Positions 47,432 through 54,786 of a stretch of DNA of 64,000 nt are shown one piece after another. Both the position numbers and the translations under genes were made by a program. How positions within the stretch are numbered: position 1 is the stretch's first letter; each line of letters starts with the position of its first letter. Source of the DNA: Actinoplanes aureus (lineage in GTDB: Bacteria > Actinomycetota > Actinomycetes > Mycobacteriales > Micromonosporaceae); NCBI RefSeq assembly GCF_015704865.1, contig NZ_JADQTO010000017.1, positions 62,001 through 126,000 on the forward strand. Reading direction: 5' to 3'. The notes under the pieces were generated by a model. The model did no database searches, was not told the DNA's origin, and worked only from the letters and a program-made list of their open reading frames with translations.

Positions 47432-48280
47432 ATGGATGGTGTCTACGTACCGCTGATCACTCCTTTCGCCGCTGACGGGTCGCCGGCTTGGGACGTACTC
47501 GAGAAGTTGGCTTTTGACCTGCTTGATGCCGGCGCGTCCGGGCTGGTGGCGCTCGGCACGACGGCGGAGCCGGCGGCGCTGAGCGACGCCGAGCGGCGCG
47601 GGGTGCTCGATGTGGTGGCGCGGGTGTGCCGGGAGCGTGGCGCGCGGCTGCTGGTCGGGGCCAACACGCCGGCGCAGCTGGCCGAGGTGCCGCCGGACGC
47701 GGCGGCGGCGCTGACGCTGGTGCCGCCGTTCCAGCGGCCCGGCGAGGACGGCGTGGTGGCGCACTTCGCGGCCCTCGCGGCGGCCGCCCCGGTGCCGCTG
47801 GTGGTGTACCACGTGCCGTATCGGACCGGGCAGCAGCTGTCCGCGGCCGCGCTGCGCCGGCTCGCCGCGATCGACGGCGTGATCGGGATCAAGTACGCCA
47901 CCGGTGCGGTCGACGCGGACGCGGTCGCGCTGCTCGCCGATCCGCCGCCGGGGTTCACCGTGCTGTGCGGCGACGACGTGTTCCTGTCGCCGATGCTCGC
48001 GCTGGGTGCCGCCGGCGGCATTCTGGCCTCCGCGCACCTGGAGACGGCGGCCTTCGTCGCGCTCGCTGACGCGTGGCGCGCCGGCGACGCGGCCCGGGCG
48101 CGGCCGCTGGGACGCCGGCTCGCGCGGCTGTCCGCCGCGGCGTTCGCCCAGCCCAACCCCACGGTCATCAAGGCGGCGTTGCACGCGGCGGGCCAGATCC
48201 CGACCCCGGACGTACGCCTGCCGTTGCTGCCCGCGGTTGACGGACTTGCACCGCACCTCTACGGTTCTTTACTAGAGTAA
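47432..48280 (+). CDS. DHDPS/N-acetylneuraminate lyase family aldolase
   Basis: A 282-residue class I aldolase: GLVALGTTAEPAALSDAERR carries the substrate-binding GTTAE motif, VVYHVPYRTG the catalytic Tyr and VIGIKYATG the Schiff-base Lys. Such proteins include dihydrodipicolinate synthase, but gene context (divergent LysR) and sequence differences from DapA (no lysine genes nearby) suggest a catabolic aldolase for another keto acid. ATG 47432 is used; GTG 47423 is an alternative. The stop codon lies in the operator of the following GntR operon. Confidence 0.85.
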   Translation: MDGVYVPLITPFAADGSPAWDVLEKLAFDLLDAGASGLVALGTTAEPAALSDAERRGVLDVVARVCRERGARLLVGANTPAQLAEVPPDAAAALTLVPPFQRPGEDGVVAHFAALAAAAPVPLVVYHVPYRTGQQLSAAALRRLAAIDGVIGIKYATGAVDADAVALLADPPPGFTVLCGDDVFLSPMLALGAAGGILASAHLETAAFVALADAWRAGDAARARPLGRRLARLSAAAFAQPNPTVIKAALHAAGQIPTPDVRLPLLPAVDGLAPHLYGSLLE

Positions 48281-48286
48281 TGAACC
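48263..48286. promoter_or_regulatory. Inverted-repeat operator of the YtrA-type operon
   Basis: Arms GGTTCTTTACT and AGTAATGAACC (48263-48286) are inverted repeats with one mismatch around AG, 18 bp before the gntR start and covering the stop of the preceding aldolase gene. YtrA regulators bind such sites and repress their own operon. Confidence 0.75.
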
Positions 48287-48304
48287 GATGAAGGCGGGTC
48301 ACCG

Positions 48305-48676
48305 ATGTTCGACGACCGCAGCCCGATCTACCGGCAGATCGCCGAGCAGATCAAAGGCGACGTGCTGCGCGGCGTGCTCAAGGCCGACGAGCAGGTGATG
48401 TCCACGACGCAGTACGCGGCGTACTACCGGATCAACCCGGCCACCGCGGCCAAGGCGTTCCAGCAGCTCGTCGACGAGCGCGTGATCTACAAGCGGCGCG
48501 GCGTCGGCATGTTCGTCGACGCCGGCGCCCGGCAGCGGCTGCGCGAGCAACGGCGCGAGCGGTTCTTCACCGACGTGCTGGACCCGATGCTCGCCGAGGC
48601 CCGCGCGCTGGACATCCCGGTCGCCGACATCGTGGCCCGCCTTCAACAGCACTCCGAACCGGGGGACGCCAGATGA
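48305..48676 (+). CDS. GntR-family regulator, YtrA subfamily
   Basis: A 123-residue regulator. The wHTH covers residues 1-75 (PIYRQIAEQIKGDVLRGVLK, MSTTQYAAYYRINPATAAKA, RRGVGMFVDAGA), followed only by a short helical tail, as in YtrA. It is the first gene of an operon with an ATPase and a membrane protein (ATGA overlap), matching the YtrA-ABC arrangement. It probably represses the operon through the inverted repeat just upstream. Confidence 0.93.
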   Translation: MFDDRSPIYRQIAEQIKGDVLRGVLKADEQVMSTTQYAAYYRINPATAAKAFQQLVDERVIYKRRGVGMFVDAGARQRLREQRRERFFTDVLDPMLAEARALDIPVADIVARLQQHSEPGDAR

Positions 48677-49548
48677 CGCTCTCGATCCAGACCACCCACC
48701 TGCAACTGCGCTACTGCGACACCGTTGCCGTCGACGACGTCGACCTCGACCTGCCCGGCGGCAAGATCTACGGGTTACTCGGCCGCAACGGTGCCGGCAA
48801 GACCAGCCTGCTCGCCACCCTCGCCGGGTTCCGCAAGCCGACCGCCGGCACCGTGCGGATCGGCGGCGAGCCGGTCTTCGAGAACGTGCGGGTCACCACC
48901 CAGATCTGCCTGATCCGCGACGACAGCGGGGTCGGCGACAACACCGACCCCCTCTCCGACATCCTCGCCATGGCCCGGATGCTGCGGCCCAGCTGGGACG
49001 AGAAGTACGCCGACGAGCTGATGGACCGCTTCGCGCTGCCCCGCAAGAAAACCCTCGGATCGCTGTCGCGGGGTCAGCGCTCCGCGTTCGGCGTGCTGGT
49101 CGGCCTGGCCTCGCGGGCCCCGCTCACCATGTTCGACGAGGCGCACCTGGGCATGGACGCACCCACCCGGCAACTCTTCCTCGACGAGGTGCTGCGCGAG
49201 TACGTGGCCCGCCCCCGCACCTTCATCCTCTCCACCCACCTGATCGAGGAGCAGAGCCCGATCTTCGAGCGGGTGCTGGTCCTGCACGAGGGCCGGCTGC
49301 TGCTGCACGAGGAGCTGGACGAGCTGCGCTCGCGCGGCGTGTCGGTGACAGGCCCGGCCTCGATCGTCGACGACTTCGTCTTCGGGCTCACCGTGCTCGG
49401 CGAGGAACGGCTCGGGCCCACCAAGCGCGCCATGGTCTACGGCACGCTCGGCGAGGACAGCCTGCGGGCCGCCCGCGCCCACGGCCTGGAGCTCGGGCCG
49501 GTCGCCCTGCAGGAGCTGTTCATCCATCTCACCGGAGGCCTCCGATGA
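48673..49548 (+). CDS. ABC transporter ATP-binding protein (YtrB-type)
   Basis: A 291-residue ABC ATPase: Walker A GRNGAGKTSLL, a degenerate signature LSRGQRS, and Walker B LTMFDEAHLGMDAPT. The Q-loop region and C-terminal extension (LHEGRLLLHEELDELRSRGV) are as in ATPases controlled by YtrA regulators. ATG 48673 overlaps the regulator stop and its own stop overlaps the permease start. The exporter's substrate may be a drug or an envelope component. Confidence 0.92.
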   Translation: MTLSIQTTHLQLRYCDTVAVDDVDLDLPGGKIYGLLGRNGAGKTSLLATLAGFRKPTAGTVRIGGEPVFENVRVTTQICLIRDDSGVGDNTDPLSDILAMARMLRPSWDEKYADELMDRFALPRKKTLGSLSRGQRSAFGVLVGLASRAPLTMFDEAHLGMDAPTRQLFLDEVLREYVARPRTFILSTHLIEEQSPIFERVLVLHEGRLLLHEELDELRSRGVSVTGPASIVDDFVFGLTVLGEERLGPTKRAMVYGTLGEDSLRAARAHGLELGPVALQELFIHLTGGLR

Positions 49549-50237
49549 CCCGCTGGCCGATCGCCCGCTACCTGCTCAGCACCCACTTCATCTTCCTGAT
49601 CCTGGTCCTGCTCGGGTTCTACCTGGCCATCGGTGTGGTGCTGGCGGTGGTGGCCCTGCTGACCGACATCACGCTCAGCGGTGTCGACATCGGCGGGCAG
49701 ATCCTCAACTGGATGGCCGTCGGCTACGGCTTCAGCGCCTTCGGTGTGCTGACCACCATGCTGGTGCACGGCCGCACCCGCCGCGAATTCCTCGCCCAGC
49801 ACGCCGCCTTCCAGGTGATCCTGGCCACCGCGGCGGCCGCGCTGGTCACCGCGATGTACGCGGCCGAGACCGCGGCGTACTCGGCGCTCGACTGGGGGCA
49901 GAAGACGCAGGATGACCGGGCGTACGAGTCCACCAGCGACTATCCGACGATCTTCGTGGCGTACTGGAGCATGCTGCTGATCTGGCAGTTCGTCGGCGCC
50001 TTCGTCGGCACCGCCGTCTACCGGTGGGAGACCAACGGAATTCTGGCGCTGCTGCCCGCCGCGGGGCTGCTGCTGGTCAGCGGGGGAGTCAACAGCTTCC
50101 TCAAGCTGCCGTTCGTCGACTTCGAGGTGGACGGCCTGCTGCCGATGGCCGGCCTCACCGTGATCATCGCGGCGGTGACCTGGGCGATGACGTGGGCGAC
50201 GGTGCGGGACATCCCGCTGCGTACGCAGGCCGCATAG
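49545..50237 (+). CDS. Six-helix membrane component of the YtrA-controlled ABC system
   Basis: A 230-residue integral membrane protein with six hydrophobic stretches (for example FIFLILVLLGFYLAIGVVLA, MLLIWQFVGAFVGTAVY, LTVIIAAVTWAMTWATV). It lacks a recognised permease signature but follows the ATPase with a four-base overlap, so it is the likely membrane partner. Dimerisation with the ATPase would give a six-plus-six helix exporter. Confidence 0.85.
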   Translation: MTRWPIARYLLSTHFIFLILVLLGFYLAIGVVLAVVALLTDITLSGVDIGGQILNWMAVGYGFSAFGVLTTMLVHGRTRREFLAQHAAFQVILATAAAALVTAMYAAETAAYSALDWGQKTQDDRAYESTSDYPTIFVAYWSMLLIWQFVGAFVGTAVYRWETNGILALLPAAGLLLVSGGVNSFLKLPFVDFEVDGLLPMAGLTVIIAAVTWAMTWATVRDIPLRTQAA

Positions 50238-50246
50238 GGTGCTCGC

Positions 50247-51059
50247 GTGACCGCACGCGTACTGATCACCGGAGCCACCGGTTCCCTCGGCCGCCGTGTC
50301 GCGCTGCGCGCGGCGGCCGCCGGCTTCCAGCCGGTCGGCACCTCGCTGTCCGCACCCACCGGCGTGCGCCTGGACATCCGCGACCCCGGTGACGTGCGGC
50401 GCGTGCTGGGCGAGGTGCGCCCCGACGCGATCATCCACACCGCGGCGGGCCGCGACCGCAACGACTGGCCGGCCACCGCGGACGGCGCGGCGAACGTCGC
50501 GGTCGCGGCCGCACAACTCGGGGTACGCCTGGTGCACGTCTCCAGCGACGCGATCTTCTCCGGCCGGGCCGTCGACTACGACGAGGACGCCACCCCCGAC
50601 CCGGTCTACCCGTACGGCGCCGCCAAGGCCGCCGCCGAGACCGCGGTCCGGGCGATCCTGCCGTCCGCGGCGGTGGTCCGCACCTCGCTGATCCTCGGCG
50701 ACGGCAACGGCGCCCACGAGATCCTCACCCACGACCTGATCGCCGGCCGGGTGCGCGGCGCCCTGTTCACCGACGAGATCCGCAAGCCGGTGCACGTCGA
50801 CGACCTGGCAGACGCGCTGCTCGAGCTGGCCGCCGGCGACTACCGCGGCGTGCTCAACGTGGCCGGCGCCGACGCGGTGAGCCGCTACGACCTGGGCGTT
50901 CTAGTGGCCCGCCGGGACGGCCTGGACGAGACCGCCATCTTGTCGGCCAGCCTGGCCGCACTCGGCCTGAGCCGGCCCACCGACGTCCGCCTGGTCACCG
51001 CCCGGGCGCAGAAGGTGCTGCGTACCCGGCTGCGCGGGGCCCGCTCGTTTATCGGATGA
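50247..51059 (+). CDS. NAD(P)-dependent sugar epimerase/RmlD-like protein
   Basis: A 270-residue short-chain (extended) dehydrogenase: nucleotide motif ITGATGSLGRRVALRAAAAG, the Tyr-Lys pair in YPYGAAKAAAETAV, and HVDDLADALLELAAGDYRG near the C-terminus. It resembles dTDP-4-dehydrorhamnose reductase (RmlD), but no rml genes are near. GTG 50247 is nine bases after the permease stop, so it may be the last gene of that operon. Confidence 0.85.
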   Translation: MTARVLITGATGSLGRRVALRAAAAGFQPVGTSLSAPTGVRLDIRDPGDVRRVLGEVRPDAIIHTAAGRDRNDWPATADGAANVAVAAAQLGVRLVHVSSDAIFSGRAVDYDEDATPDPVYPYGAAKAAAETAVRAILPSAAVVRTSLILGDGNGAHEILTHDLIAGRVRGALFTDEIRKPVHVDDLADALLELAAGDYRGVLNVAGADAVSRYDLGVLVARRDGLDETAILSASLAALGLSRPTDVRLVTARAQKVLRTRLRGARSFIG

Positions 51060-51091
51060 AATGTGCCGGCGCGGTGCCGATACTGGGCCGC

Positions 51092-51445
51092 GTGACTGAC
51101 AAACGCACCGTCCGCGTCACCGTGCGCGGATCCTTCGACGGCCTCACCGACGCGCAGAAGGCCGAGCTGATCGCGGCCGGCGACCAGCACTCCGACATCC
51201 TCGCGGTCCAGTACACCGAGCAGGGCCACCTCACCTACGACCTGAAGGCGCGGCCGTTCTTCACCTTCCGCTTCGCCGAGCAGGTCGCCGAGGAGAAGGA
51301 CGTGGCCCGGGTCACCGCCCGCGCCGAGGCGAAGGCGGCGGCGTGGATGACCGAGCGGGGATACGGCTTCAAGCGCCTCACCTCGCAGACCGTCGACATG
51401 TCCGAGGTGCCGCTCGGCCCCCGGGGCCGCCGGCTCCAGGGCTGA
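51092..51445 (+). CDS. DUF6204 family protein
   Basis: A 117-residue protein (VTDKRTVRVTVRGSFDGLTD at the N-terminus, DMSEVPLGPRGRRLQ at the C-terminus) that fits the DUF6204 group common in actinobacteria. GTG 51092 is chosen, as the upstream frame overlaps the previous gene. No function is known. Confidence 0.75.
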   Translation: MTDKRTVRVTVRGSFDGLTDAQKAELIAAGDQHSDILAVQYTEQGHLTYDLKARPFFTFRFAEQVAEEKDVARVTARAEAKAAAWMTERGYGFKRLTSQTVDMSEVPLGPRGRRLQG

Positions 51446-51452
51446 TGCCGGT

Positions 51453-51977
51453 CTAGCCGAGAGGGAAGTCGGTCAGCGTCGTCCACGACGTGTCCGGCTC
51501 CGGGCGGCCGACGAGCAGGTGCACGGTGCTGACCCAGGCGTGGATCGGCAGCTGCTGCTGCACCTCGGCGGCCGCGGCGGTCAGCACCTCGTGCGGATGG
51601 TCGTGCCCGATCGTCAGGTGGGGCACGACGTCCGCGAACTCGCCGCCGTACGGCTGCGCCCGCGGGAACCGGCCGGCCAGCCGGTGGGTGAGCTCGCGGA
51701 ACGGTTCGGCCGGTGACGGCGACAGCCACACCACCCGCTCGCCGAACCAGCCCACCTTGTCCAGGGTGAGGAAGAACCGTGGCACCCCGGCGACGACGTG
51801 CCGCACCCCGGCGATGATCTGCGGGGTCAGCTCGTGCGGCGACAGGAACGGGAAGAGAACCGTGACATGGGCCGGTACGCCCCGTGAGGCGCTGCGGTCC
51901 AGCCGCTGCCGCAGGGCGGCGACGGCCGGCTCGGCTTCCGGGACCAGGACGGCGAGGGCACTCAGCGTCGGTTCCAC
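51453..51977 (-). CDS. 2'-5' RNA ligase (LigT/2H phosphoesterase) family protein
   Basis: A 174-residue 2H phosphoesterase with both catalytic HxT motifs: PAHVTVLFPFLSPHE (His about residue 37) and VVPHLTIGHDHPHE (His about 119). Enzymes of this fold act on cyclic or 2'-5' phosphate bonds in RNA or nucleotides. It is convergent with the DUF6204 gene. Confidence 0.88.
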   Translation of the reverse strand: MEPTLSALAVLVPEAEPAVAALRQRLDRSASRGVPAHVTVLFPFLSPHELTPQIIAGVRHVVAGVPRFFLTLDKVGWFGERVVWLSPSPAEPFRELTHRLAGRFPRAQPYGGEFADVVPHLTIGHDHPHEVLTAAAAEVQQQLPIHAWVSTVHLLVGRPEPDTSWTTLTDFPLG

Positions 51978-52061
51978 CGCCGCAGACTAACCCTGGCGAA
52001 TGCCGCGGTGTGCCCGTGGCGGGACAGCGCGGCCCGCCCACCGGACACTTGAGGAAAATTT

Positions 52062-52076
52062 CTCGGTGCAACCGAG
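52062..52076. promoter_or_regulatory. Inverted repeat upstream of the FliA-class sigma gene
   Basis: CTCGGT (52062-52067) and ACCGAG (52071-52076) are separated by GCA, about 80 bp before the sigma gene start, in a locally AT-richer stretch that begins GAGGAAAATTT. It may be an operator for the sigma gene. Confidence 0.4.
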
Positions 52077-52156
52077 CGGCAACCGAGAGTGGCCGCTTCC
52101 TGCACCCGACGCGGCGAAAAGTTCCCCCTGTCAGACGAACCAGGGGGGATCCGAAG

Positions 52157-53011
52157 ATGACCACGACCGTCCAGCCGACCGCTGCCGTCACCCGTGCGCA
52201 CGAGGAACTCGTCCGCGACAACATGGCGCTGGTCGGACACATGGTCCGGGAGATGCTGTTCAAGGTGCCGCCGCACGTGCACCGCGACGACCTCGCCTCG
52301 GCCGGTTACGCGGCGCTGGTCACCGCCGCCCAGGCGTTCGACGCGGAGCGGGGCATCCCGTTCGGCCGGTTCGCCGCGGTGCGGGTTCGCGGGGCGCTGC
52401 TCGACGAGCTGCGCAGCATGGACTGGGCCAGCCGTTCGGTGCGGGCCCGGGCCCGGCGCGCCGACGTGGCCCGGGAGGAGCTGACCCGGCAGCTGGGGCG
52501 TACCCCGACCGCCGAGGAGCTGGCCGAACTGCTCGGTGTCGCCGTCGGCGAGCTGAGCAGCGTCGACGACGACGTGCAGCGCGCCGCCGTACTGTCGTTG
52601 CAGGGTTTCAGCGCCGGCAACGCCGAGGACATGGTCACCGAGTCCTCGATGAACCCGGAGGAGATGCTGCTGCACCGCGAGCGGCTCGGCTACCTGCACG
52701 ACGCGGTCAACGTGCTGCCGGAGCGGCTGCGCTACGTCGTCGAGGCGTCGTTCCTGCAGGAGCGCCCGCTGTCGGAGGTGGCGTCCTCGCTGGGCGTCAC
52801 CGAGTCGCGGGTGTCGCAGCTGCGTACCGAGGCTCTCGCCCTGCTGCGCGACGGCCTCACCACGCACATGGAGCAGAAGGGCGTGCCGGCCGCGAAGGAC
52901 GGCTGTGTAGCGCGGCGCCGCGCGGCGTACGCCGCCCAGATCGCCGCGCGCAGCACCATGATGTCGCGGCTGAGCGCCACCGACGTGCACGGCCAGCGCC
53001 TCGCCGCCTGA
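52157..53011 (+). CDS. fliA: RNA polymerase sigma factor, FliA/WhiG class
   Basis: A 284-residue sigma-70 protein with regions 2, 3 and 4: DNMALVGHMVREMLFKVPPH and DLASAGYAALVTAAQAFDAE (region 2), LLDELRSMDWASRSVRARAR (region 2.4/3, highly characteristic of FliA), LGRTPTAEELAELLGVAV, and LPERLRYVVEASFLQERPLS with SLGVTESRVSQLRTEALA (region 4). The ATG at 52157 has AGGGGGG ahead. In Actinoplanes-like bacteria this class drives zoospore flagellar genes; a chemoreceptor gene with a matching promoter is 6 kb away. A terminator follows. Confidence 0.95.
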   Translation: MTTTVQPTAAVTRAHEELVRDNMALVGHMVREMLFKVPPHVHRDDLASAGYAALVTAAQAFDAERGIPFGRFAAVRVRGALLDELRSMDWASRSVRARARRADVAREELTRQLGRTPTAEELAELLGVAVGELSSVDDDVQRAAVLSLQGFSAGNAEDMVTESSMNPEEMLLHRERLGYLHDAVNVLPERLRYVVEASFLQERPLSEVASSLGVTESRVSQLRTEALALLRDGLTTHMEQKGVPAAKDGCVARRRAAYAAQIAARSTMMSRLSATDVHGQRLAA

Positions 53012-53033
53012 TGCGGCCCGGCACAACACGAAT

Positions 53034-53069
53034 GGGCCGCCGCGCACCAAGCGCGGCGGCCCGTTTCTT
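53034..53069 (+). terminator. Rho-independent terminator of the sigma gene
   Basis: GGGCCGCCGCGC (53034-53045) pairs perfectly with GCGCGGCGGCCC (53051-53062) across loop ACCAA, followed by GTTTCTT. Confidence 0.92.
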
Positions 53070-53104
53070 CGCCCGGCGGGCACGTGGAGACGAATACACC
53101 GCCG

Positions 53105-53199
53105 GGGTACGCGCGACGGCCGCCCCCGAGAATCACGGCCGTCCCCACCTGCCCCCAGCGATCACCTGCCACACCAGGCCATAGCGCCACCGCCGGGAA
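53105..53199. repeat. Dispersed ~95-bp intergenic repeat, copy B
   Basis: It starts GGGTACGCGCGAC and contains GCGATCACCTGCCACACCAG at 53158, 19 of 20 bases identical to the block at 29411 and at nearly the same spacing. The end is GCCACCGCCGGG-like in both copies. Confidence 0.5.
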
Positions 53200-53242
53200 A
53201 CAGCACCGGGTCAAGCACCGCCCGTGCGGCCCTCGCGGCGGG

Positions 53243-53566
53243 TCAAGCGCTGGACAGGCCGGGCCGCATCCGCAGCTGGGTTTCCGCGGCCGCCGCCCGC
53301 CGGCGCAGCCGTTCCGCCTCCGCGGCCAGCGCCGCCGCGCCGGTGTCGCTGAGCCGGTAGTAGCGGCGCAGCCGGCCCTCGACCGCCTCCTCGTGGTCGA
53401 CCACGATCAGCTCCTGCTCGGCGAGCCGGTCCAGCGCGCCGTAGAGGGTGCCCGGCCGCAGTTTGACCTCGCCGGACGACAGGTCCAGCACGGACTGGAC
53501 GATGCCGTAGCCGTGCAGCGGCTGCGCGGCGAGCGCGGTGAGGATCAGAAACGTCGGCTCCTGCAT
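53243..53566 (-). CDS. PadR-family transcriptional regulator
   Basis: A 107-residue PadR regulator: MQEPTFLILTALAAQPLHGY, LRPGTLYGALDRLAEQELIV and RRYYRLSDTGAAALAAEAER, the normal wHTH and C-terminal helix. It lies 13 bases after a membrane protein gene on the same strand, so the two are probably co-transcribed and the regulator may control that operon. Confidence 0.93.
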   Translation of the reverse strand: MQEPTFLILTALAAQPLHGYGIVQSVLDLSSGEVKLRPGTLYGALDRLAEQELIVVDHEEAVEGRLRRYYRLSDTGAAALAAEAERLRRRAAAAETQLRMRPGLSSA

Positions 53567-53579
53567 GTCGCTCAGCCTT

Positions 53580-54662
53580 TCAGCTCGTCACGGGCCGGCT
53601 GGCGGTGGCCGCCACCGGTCGTCCCCACGACACGAGGACGAGGGCCGCGGCGAGCAGCACCCCGGCACCGAACATCGCGGCGGTGAGCCACCCCGGCCCG
53701 GACGGCCAGTACGGTCCCGGCGTCAGCGCGCTGTGCACGGTGAACGTCGGCCCCTCGTTGCCGTACTTCTCGAAGGCCCGGACCACGTTGCCGTAGAACG
53801 CCGCCGCCGGCACCGAGAGCACCAGAGCCGCCGCCGTCCCCAGCAGGGCGGCAGTGCGGACCCGCGCCGGGTCGCTGTGACGCAGCCGCTGGACCAGCGC
53901 GGCGGCGAACAGCCAGCCGACCACCATCCCGGCGAGCCCGCCCAGCACGATCAGCGGCAGCAGGCTCGCGTTCCCGCTCGCCCACAGTTGCGTGCTGATC
54001 GTCCCCGCCTGCGGTGAGTTCCACCCGTCCACGTCGAGGGTGAGGCCGTCGCGCTCGGCGGTGAACGCGTCGCCGTCCACCCGCATGGCGGTCGTCTGCC
54101 CGTTCTCGTCGAGAACCGCCGCGCTGCCGGACGGGTGCTTCATCACGCTGACCTGCCAGCCGTCGGCGATCAGGCGCTGCCGGGCCTGCTCGGCGTCCCA
54201 CCCGTCGGCGGCACCGAGCTCGACGGTGCCCAGCATCGTCGGACCCCACCACCGCGACCCGCCGTGAGAGGTGAGCGACGCCTGCTGTCCCGCACCGCCG
54301 GCCACCAGCTGATGCATGTCCTCGGCGGCCGACGGGCCGGGCAACGCGGCGAACGTGCGCTCGGCCGCCCACGACCCGGCAGCCGCACCGATGCTGCCGC
54401 CGATCAGCAGGGCGAGCACGGCGAGGGCCCAGGCCAGGGGCCGTCCGGCGGGCAGCCGGAACCGTTGCCGGATCCCGCTGCCGATCAGGTGCCACGTCTC
54501 GGCCCGGCCCGGCCGCCGCTGTCCCGGCTCCGCCATCTCCAGCAGCGTCGTGACGATCTCCCGCCCGTGCCGGCGCCGGTAGCCGGGCGGGTACGCCCGC
54601 AGCAGCCGCTTGTAGGCCCGCTCCAGCGCCGGATCCGCCGGCGGCCATTGCGCCGCCGTCAC
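53580..54662 (-). CDS. Membrane protein of a PadR operon
   Basis: A 360-residue protein with an N-terminal basic amphipathic segment typical of PadR-linked permease-prefix proteins (LERAYKRLLRAYPPGYRRRH, GREIVTTLLEMAEPG). A first membrane helix follows near 76-100, then an extracytoplasmic region of about 120 residues, and three more helices (SLLPLIVLGGLAGMVVGWLF, LLGTAAALVLSVPAAAFYGN, LTAAMFGAGVLLAAALVLV). The upstream region contains CTATATATCG, an AT-rich promoter candidate. No specific function is recognised. Confidence 0.8.
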   Translation of the reverse strand: MTAAQWPPADPALERAYKRLLRAYPPGYRRRHGREIVTTLLEMAEPGQRRPGRAETWHLIGSGIRQRFRLPAGRPLAWALAVLALLIGGSIGAAAGSWAAERTFAALPGPSAAEDMHQLVAGGAGQQASLTSHGGSRWWGPTMLGTVELGAADGWDAEQARQRLIADGWQVSVMKHPSGSAAVLDENGQTTAMRVDGDAFTAERDGLTLDVDGWNSPQAGTISTQLWASGNASLLPLIVLGGLAGMVVGWLFAAALVQRLRHSDPARVRTAALLGTAAALVLSVPAAAFYGNVVRAFEKYGNEGPTFTVHSALTPGPYWPSGPGWLTAAMFGAGVLLAAALVLVSWGRPVAATASRPVTS

Positions 54663-54786
54663 GACGCCGCTTCCTGCGAAGAAGTTCGATCCATGGCCGC
54701 GACAGTACGCGCGCCGCTATATATCGTCAACCGACCTATACGCATGGAGGCTGTCTCACGACGGTCGATGGCGACAGGATGGCGCC

